NCBI GenBank assembly: GCA_014529385.2
Contig: CM043962.1
Coordinates: 92,828,180-92,892,179 of the forward strand
Direction of reading: 5' to 3'
From: Adiantum capillus-veneris
Taxonomy: Eukaryota; Streptophyta; Polypodiopsida; Polypodiales; Pteridaceae
Length of the DNA: 64,000 bases
In this document: piece after piece, positions 58,297 to 64,000 of the stretch
Layout: each line of letters starts with the position of its first letter
How positions within the stretch are numbered: the stretch's first letter is position 1
Translations under genes and position numbers: made by a program
Notes under the pieces: generated by a model
The model's input: the letters and a program-made list of their open reading frames with translations, nothing else
The model's database searches: none
Told to the model about the DNA's origin: nothing

Positions 58297-59422
58297 ATAG
58301 GATCCCAAGAACACCCAAATCAGTCATAAGGTGTCTGAGCCATACACACTCAACCGTAGCTATGAAGATTGCCTTGTACTCAGCCTCACAACTAGAAGTG
58401 GCCACAGTAGGTTGCTTCTTGCTCAACCATGATATACGTGAACTGCCAAGCATGAAACAAAAACCACTTGTGGACACTCGTGTGTCAAAACAACCAGCCC
58501 AATCTGAGTCCAAAAAAGCATGTAAGTTTGGCGGCAATGATCCCCCCTTGGGATAAAACAAGCCAAGATGTAAAGTGCAACTAAGGTAGCACAAAATCCT
58601 TTTGACAGCCTGCCAATGCTTAGACCCTGGGCTATGCATAAATCTACTGACCTGTGAGACTGCAAACTGAATATCCAACCTCGTGTTGCATACATAAATG
58701 AGGCATCCAACAGCAATTTGGTAAATAGTGACATTTGCAGGATCACCAACATCATGAAGACTCAATTTTAAACCTGTTTCCATGGAAGTGGCAATAGGTT
58801 TGTAATCCTCAAGTTCAAACTTACATAGCAATGTCTCTATGTAACTTTTTTGCCACAAGGCAATACCACCATCACACTCCTTAAACTATATGCCCAACTA
58901 ATGATGCAACATCCCCAAATCTTTCATGTGATGGTGGTATTGCCACAAGGCAATACCACCATCACACTCCTTAAACTATATGCCCAACTAATGATGCAAC
59001 AGCCCCAAATCTTTCATCTTGAAAGTATCATTCAAATCAACCTTAAATTCAGCAATATGTTTCTCATTTGGTCCAGTGATCAGCAAACCATCTACATAAA
59101 GAACCACAATGAGAAGTACATCACCCTCATGCTTTACATACAATGTGCTTTCTGTTGGACTGTTACGAAAGCCTTGTTTGACCAAATGAGTGTCAGCTTT
59201 CTCATTCCAAGCACAAGGAGATTGCTTCAACCCATACAAAGCCTTCTTACATCTCCACACTTTGTCCTCTTGTCCTTTTATGACAAAACAGCGAGGCTGC
59301 GTTACATAAACTTCCTCAAATATGTCACCATTCAAGAAAGCATTAACAATGTCTAATTGATGTACATCTAACCAAAATGAGCTGCCAATGCACATAGAAG
59401 ACGCACAGTAGTCATACGACAA
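58297..59422 (-). pseudogene. Copia B reverse transcriptase C-terminal half and RNase H
   Basis: RT: LDIVNAFLNGDIFEEVYVTQ, KALYGLKQSPCAW and LYVDGLLITG, where the second Asp of YVDD is Gly, so the polymerase is dead. A 90 bp in-frame duplication (58851-58940 and 58941-59030) follows, both copies carrying the same two TAG stops. RNase H: VGCLIYVCNTRLDIQFAVS, LHAFLDSDWAGC and SSCEAEYKAI, cut off near DLGVLGI. Confidence 0.9.
58851..59030 (-). repeat. 90 bp tandem duplication in Copia B RT
   Basis: TGCCACAAGGCAATACCACC through CCCCAAATCTTTCAT occurs twice with start points 58851 and 58941 and one clear difference. The unit is 30 codons. Confidence 0.93.
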
Positions 59423-60591
59423 GTGGGAGCAAAAGTCTCTTTATCATCTATGGCTTTTTGCTGTGCATAACCCTTTGCAACAAGTTGAGCCTTATGGCGA
59501 TCGATCTCACCATCCGGCTTGTGTTTCAACTTGTAAACCCACTTCATACCAATGGCCTTTTTGCCAGGAGGCAAATCACATAAAGTCCATGTGGCATTTT
59601 CTATAAGTGCATCATATTCTGATTGCATGGCAGCCATCCAATTTATTGAATTATGTGCTTCATCAAAAGACAAAGGTTCGTCAACATCATGTAAGCTAGA
59701 CACAGCCAAAGCATAACAATCTGATGCATAAGATGCATGGCAAGAACCTGAACAAGTACGATTAAACAAATGTGTATCCAATTTATTGTCACACAATGTA
59801 TGCACCAGCCATTTTGGCATACCTCTAGCTTGCTCATTTTCAGCCCTTTCCTCATCAAGTACATCATGTACATCTACATCAGTAATAGGCTGATTTGTAA
59901 CATTTTTGGAAACCCCCATAGGCTGTACATTTGCCTCATTGGAATTTACATTCAAACTTCCACCACTGAAAAGAGGCAACAAAGTGTCATAAATGTCCTG
60001 TAAGCTTACATTACTGTCTCTAGTACATGACAGCAAGGGCTGAACAAAATCTTCCACAAACACTACATCTCGTGAAACCATAATACGCTTTGTTTGCGAA
60101 TGATACAACCTGTAACCTTTGCTTTCAACACTATAATCGACAAAAATACATTTGACAAACTTATCATCCAAATTTTTGCATTATGTTTGTGGCACCAAAG
60201 CATATACCAAACAGCCAAAAACATGCATGTGCTCAATAGAAGGCTTTCTATCATGCCATGCTTTATATGGAGTAATAGACTACAAAGCTTTCGTAGGACA
60301 CCTGTTAAGTACATAAGTGGCACACATAATGGCCTCAAGCCAAAAAGAATGCGGCAAAGCTTGACTTTTGACCATACATCGTGCCATTTTCGTAAGTGAC
60401 CTGTTTTTCCTCTCAGCTATACCATTTTGCTGAGGTGTATAAGGCATTGTACATTGGTGTTTTATCCCACGACTAGCCAAAAATGCATTAAATTCATGAG
60501 ACATATACTCCCCCCCTCGATTTCTACGGAGGGTGCCCATAGTACATTTCAAGACATTTTCAACCATAGCCAGAAATTGTTTGAAGCACAT
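59368..60591 (-). pseudogene. Copia B integrase core to RT N-terminus
   Basis: 60591-60280 has RNRGGEYMSHEF, where the catalytic Asp of the usual (S/T)DRGGEY is replaced, and TPQQNGIAERKNR with the Glu. A stop follows KAL near 60280. 60171-59368 gives the linker (IMVSRDVVFVEDFVQPLL) and RT start (MQSEYDALIENATW, GMKWVYKLKHKPDGEIDRHK, KETFAPTCRMTT). Confidence 0.88.
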
Positions 60592-61352
60592 AAAAACTTC
60601 ACTTTAAGCGGAAATACCCATGCATGCCTTGAGTAATCATCAATGAAAGTCACGAAGTACAAGTAATTGCCCAAGGATGGAGTTTGCATGGGCCCACAAA
60701 CATCACTATGCCCAAGCTGCAATGTGCATGTGGCCCTAATTGAACCATTCTTTGGAAACTTAGAACGCTGCATTTTACCCAAAATACAGCCTTCGCAAAC
60801 ATGTTTGACAGGTGCTTCAAGAGGCGGCAAAGAAGCAACCATATCAGATTTTTGCAAATGCAGCAAATTGGCAAAATTCAGATGCCCAAAACGTGCATGC
60901 CACAATTTTGCATCTGAAACAGCCCTTGAGTCTGGAACTGCATTTGCAAAATTTTGTCCACACTTGCTATACGAAGTGATCTTATACAACCCACGGCACA
61001 AAAGGCCAGATGCAACAATTTCAACACCAAAACTGAGATGATGAACTGTACATCTGTCATCCACAAATTTGACCACAAGTCCAAGTCTAGCAAGTGCAGG
61101 TATAGACAAAAAATTCTTCTCAATCCTAGGTACATAAAGTGCATCAACAAGTGTGAATGAACTGCCATTTGCAGTAGTAAGCACAATCTTTCCAACTCTC
61201 TGAACTGGATAAGAGACATTAGTGGCGCAAGGGACTGAATTCCCATGAGGGACTGACTTGAGAGAGGTGAACAATTCACGATGTGAGGTAATGTGCTTTG
61301 TAGCACCACTGTCAAAATACACACATGTGAATCTACAGCAACTGACATGCAT
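60549..61352 (-). pseudogene. Copia B protease and integrase N-terminus
   Basis: YFDSGATKHITSHRELF is the retropepsin site, intact. LTTANGSSFTLVDALYVPRI follows. Then KLWHARFGHLNFANLLHL and CEGCILGKMQRSKF form the HHCC zinc-binding region, and HSDVCGPM and TFIDDYSRHAWVFPLK start the catalytic core. The frame shifts near 60590. Confidence 0.9.
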
Positions 61353-61378
61353 ACATCATGGACAACAGGATTGTAAGT

Positions 61379-62410
61379 TCACTCTACACTAAAAGCCCAT
61401 TCTGCATCAACATCAACATCATAGTCTCCTTTCACAGAAGACTCAACAATGGCTGCATTTGTAGTGGAACCAGCATTTGCAGTCGAACCACCCTCTTTCT
61501 TCTTCGCCTCTTTGGTCTTCAACTTAGGACATTGCTTGATCAAGTGATCATTAGCTTTATAATAATGGAAACACGTCTTCTTTTTTCCCTTATCACCAGA
61601 ATTTCCAGAAAATTTGCTGCCAGCAGAAACATTAGGAACATAAGTTTTGCCACTCGCAGCAGAACCATAAGAAGTGGATGCATTGTTGTTACTACCCTTT
61701 CTTTGAGAAGCAATAAAAGCATGTTCAATTGCACGTTGCCTAGTTTTGTTTTTTCTGGAAAGTGACTCTTGCAATAGCAATGTGTATAATGCATCAAACT
61801 TGACAACGTCAGGATTTCCTTGGATCATAAGTCTCCAAGTACTAGCAAAAGTCTGGTAAGAATCTGGTAAGGCATCAAGAACAGTCTGCACAAGGGAACT
61901 ATCAAAAATGACTTCACTGCAGAAATAAGTTGCTCATTGATATCCTTGACACCAGCAAGGAAAGTGTGCATATCATCTTCCTCATGCATAATCTTCGATT
62001 CTAGCTCTTTACGTAGCAAAGCAATTTTAGCCTCATTGCGGCTTGCATAAAGACCTGTTAGAATATCCCAAGCCTGTTTTGCAGATTTCGTTGAACGAAT
62101 GTGAGGAGTAATGGTGCACTTTACAAACAACGGAACCAAGGCATGAGCCTGTGCATCCTTTACATCCCTACGAGCTTATTTTGCCGTAGGCAAAAAAACT
62201 CTAATAGCAGTAATCCTTGCAGCAAGACCTGCAACATCCTCAACATCGCCTACATCCTCAAAACCAGGACATACATCATCGCCCTACACAATATTTGAGA
62301 CGCCCTTTGACACAAGAACATGTTGCATCATGTAAGCCCACATAGGGTAATTGTCCCCATCCAATCTGTCCTTAGCAGCAAACATCTTGAACACATCTAT
62401 TTTGTTGCCA
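61379..62410 (-). pseudogene. Copia B gag
   Basis: Starts MVGNKIDVFKMFAAKDRLDG near 62408 and continues WAYMMQHVLVSKG, then after stops KSAKQAWDILTGLYASRNEA and YQTFASTWRLMIQGNPDVVK. The zinc knuckle reads CFHYYKANDHLIKQC, with the second Cys replaced by Tyr; Copia A keeps it. Frame changes near 62170 and 61890. Confidence 0.9.
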
Positions 62411-62725
62411 ACCATGGAAATTGCATGCACCTGATGTGAAGACTGTCCGAAATGAGGAGAAACTGAGTGAGACCAGCACGTGCTATAAAGCACAACCCGC
62501 AGTGGGCTATATGGGACCTGTTATGGAGTATTTGGCACTGACATAAATCTACACAAAATGACAAAATTGCATGCACCAACCTAGCTGTAGTGGAAACGGA
62601 GGCCGAAATGAGCCCGAATCAAAAATCTGAGCAGACTAAACTCTACAAGCTTATCTGAAACTTTTGTTGACCTGCAAATGCTCGCCAAAGCTGACAAAAA
62701 TCGGAGAAAGTGTTTCCTACAACCT

Positions 62726-62737
62726 GCTCTAATACCA
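62726..62737 (-). other. primer-binding site of Copia B
   Basis: Minus strand TGGTATTAGAGC, one mismatch from the tRNA-iMet site, two bases after the LTR. Confidence 0.88.
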
Positions 62738-62739
62738 AT

Positions 62740-62966
62740 TGTTGGAATTAGAATTGCAGGAAAACACACACATCTTGGAGAAGACGAAGGAACCTCAAGG
62801 TACACAACAGAGAGTAAATTACTTAGTGTGCTATGAAAAGATAGACAGCCCTAGAGTGATGGGCGTATATATAATGCACGGGGAAAAAAACCTCCTAAAA
62901 AGGGAAAAAATGCCCCGGCGGTCCTAGTGTGTTCACACACATCACTACCACATGTATATGGTAACA
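62740..62966 (-). repeat. 5' LTR of Copia B (227 bp)
   Basis: Minus strand TGTTACCATATACATG...TTCCAACA. Homologous throughout to 16960-17189. A likely TATATATA-type promoter lies near 62868-62876. Confidence 0.92.
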
Positions 62967-63333
62967 TCCTCAACTATGAGGTAGGAAAGATAAAGCATAG
63001 TCATTAGTCCATGGTTTCCTAGTGGGTAGAGGATCCCTTCTTACCCAGTGTCATCTTTCCAAAATGGATGACTTGTCCATTCAGTGATTGGGAGACTTAG
63101 CATCCACAAGCATGTCTATTCTATGGTCCAAATCAATACTTCAAAGTAGATTGACAAGTTCCACTTGGTGCTTGGGAGACGTAGTCGCCACAAACATGAT
63201 CATAATTATGCATACCTTCAAATTTGTGCACAATAAGAGAAAGAGAGTCATATCAAAACTTTGTGCATTGTATATATTTACATGTGTTTACCCAAGTGAG
63301 TCATTGTAAGCCTTGACAATGTGCACACTATCC
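62967..63333. other. 3' region of the chromovirus-type Gypsy, no gene
   Basis: Two similar phrases (TCCAAAATGGATGACTTGTCCA...TTGGGAGACTTAG and TTCAAAGTAGATTGACAAGTTCCA...TTGGGAGACGTAG) form an imperfect repeat at about 63057-63100 and 63138-63183. No LTR end was identified. Confidence 0.4.
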
Positions 63334-64000
63334 TTAAGTTAGATTCCTTGCATATCCATCTTGTATCTTCAAAAGGATAATTTTGGAATTTAATAAGATA
63401 CCTTGCAAGACCTTGTCTCGCAAGACCTTGTCTTCATGTCGTAGGATAGACTCGGGTTGGAGTACCTCTTCTTGACCTTCAAATTCTGGAGGATCTTCAA
63501 TGATGGCTTCTTGAGGTGGCTCTCCTTTGTAAGAATTAAGTAAGCTTACATGGAAGGCATTGTGTATGAGCCAATGATTGGGCAACTTCAATTGATAATC
63601 CATCCCATTGATTGGCTTGAGAATTTGAAAGGGACCATAGTATCTTTTTGCTAGTTTAGCATAATCGTAGGATTCTTCCTCAAGGTATTCCTTAGACAAG
63701 CTTTAGGAAACTTTAGAAAGACCCAATCATCTTGCTTGAAGGTCAAGGCTCTTCTATGCTTATTAGCAGCAGCCTTTTGCTTTTGCTGAGAGATATATAT
63801 AGCTTCTTTAATCTTTTGAAAAGATTCTTTTAAGTCTCGGCTATATTCATTAGCAGGCGAGGATCTTCCCATGTACTTTGAGTAGCAAGGGGCGTTTGGA
63901 TCTTCCCTCTATGACCTCAAATGGTGATTTTCCCGTAGAAGTATGTACAGTGTTGTTGTATGCATACTCTACAAGAGGTAGGTACTTCTCCCATTGAGAA
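63334..64000 (-). pseudogene. chromovirus-type Gypsy integrase C-terminus and degenerate chromodomain
   Basis: From the window edge: WEKYLPLVEYAYNNTVHTST and GKSPFEVIEGRSKRP, the end of the integrase core. A 1 nt frame change near 63870 leads to NEYSRDLKESFQKIKEAI and KAAANKHRRALTFKQDDW; another near 63690 leads to YYGPFQILKPINGMDYQLKL, the GPY/F domain, and LLNSYKGEPP. EGQEEVLQPESILRHEDKVL resembles the start of the chromodomain, which then runs into a stop at 63334. The rest of the element lies beyond the window. Confidence 0.88.

Larger units (their letters stand above)
58297..62966 (-). mobile_element. Copia element B, 5' LTR to RNase H, 3'-truncated
   Basis: Same family as Copia A. From the 5' end on the minus strand: LTR (62740-62966), primer site (62726-62737), gag, protease, integrase, RT and RNase H, ending at LMTDLGVLGI around 58297 before the last part of RNase H. 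The 3' LTR is absent; a plus-strand Copia D fragment abuts directly. It is interrupted by stops and frameshifts but not by large insertions, which makes it the reference for reconstructing what entered Copia A. Confidence 0.9.

Overview
This is a retrotransposon-rich stretch of nuclear DNA from a land plant. The evidence is an intron-bearing centrin gene, plant-type Copia and Gypsy LTR elements primed by initiator-Met or Asp tRNA, many GA/CA microsatellites, and no bacterial-style gene packing. The lineage cannot be fixed from the sequence alone. A large genome such as a fern, lycophyte or gymnosperm fits the TE density, but that is inference. The only gene that looks intact is the six-exon centrin at 3379-5733 (+).

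Layout. 1-1798 holds a broken hAT-type transposase gene (-). 2341-2567 is a small tandem repeat. 3379-5733 is centrin, followed at 5926-6291 by a decayed partial copy of its last two exons. 8318-16959 is a tandem array of about 2.4 kb monomers whose residual coding content resembles the W(V/I)PK-repeat region of an LTR element found at 48 kb. 16960-34866 is a Copia element (+) interrupted by a 9.8 kb Gypsy element (17889-27648, -, target duplication GGGAT), by a 3.7 kb non-autonomous Copia-like element with three LTRs (28404-32060, target duplication ACAAA) and by an 802 bp inverted-repeat element (33003-33804). An inverted Copia fragment follows at 34867-35980.

37024-55250 is the most unusual block. 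It holds a multi-exon uncharacterised gene (+, 37-39.8 kb), a second one on the opposite strand (39.8-42.25 kb), a divergent intergenic region with six copies of an 18 bp motif, and then a histone H3-like reading frame (43367-44031) running into a Ulp1/C48-type cysteine protease (44037-45505, resuming at 54892). All of these coding regions carry stops or frameshifts. The protease gene is split inside an exon by a young 9.4 kb LTR element (45506-54886, target duplication CACAA) that encodes gag and protease but, as far as I can read, no reverse transcriptase or integrase.

55250-64000 is a graveyard of Gypsy and Copia fragments: a dead Gypsy integrase (+), a Copia gag (+), a 3'-truncated Copia element (-) of the same family as the one at 16960, and the integrase/chromodomain end of a chromovirus-type Gypsy element (-) that runs off the window.

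Insertion order can be read from the nesting: the tandem array came first, then Copia A into it, then the Gypsy, the three-LTR element and the 802 bp element into Copia A. Independently, the gag-protease LTR element entered the Ulp1-like gene recently. Coordinates were worked out by hand. LTR ends and target duplications are well supported; internal exon limits of the uncharacterised genes are approximate.
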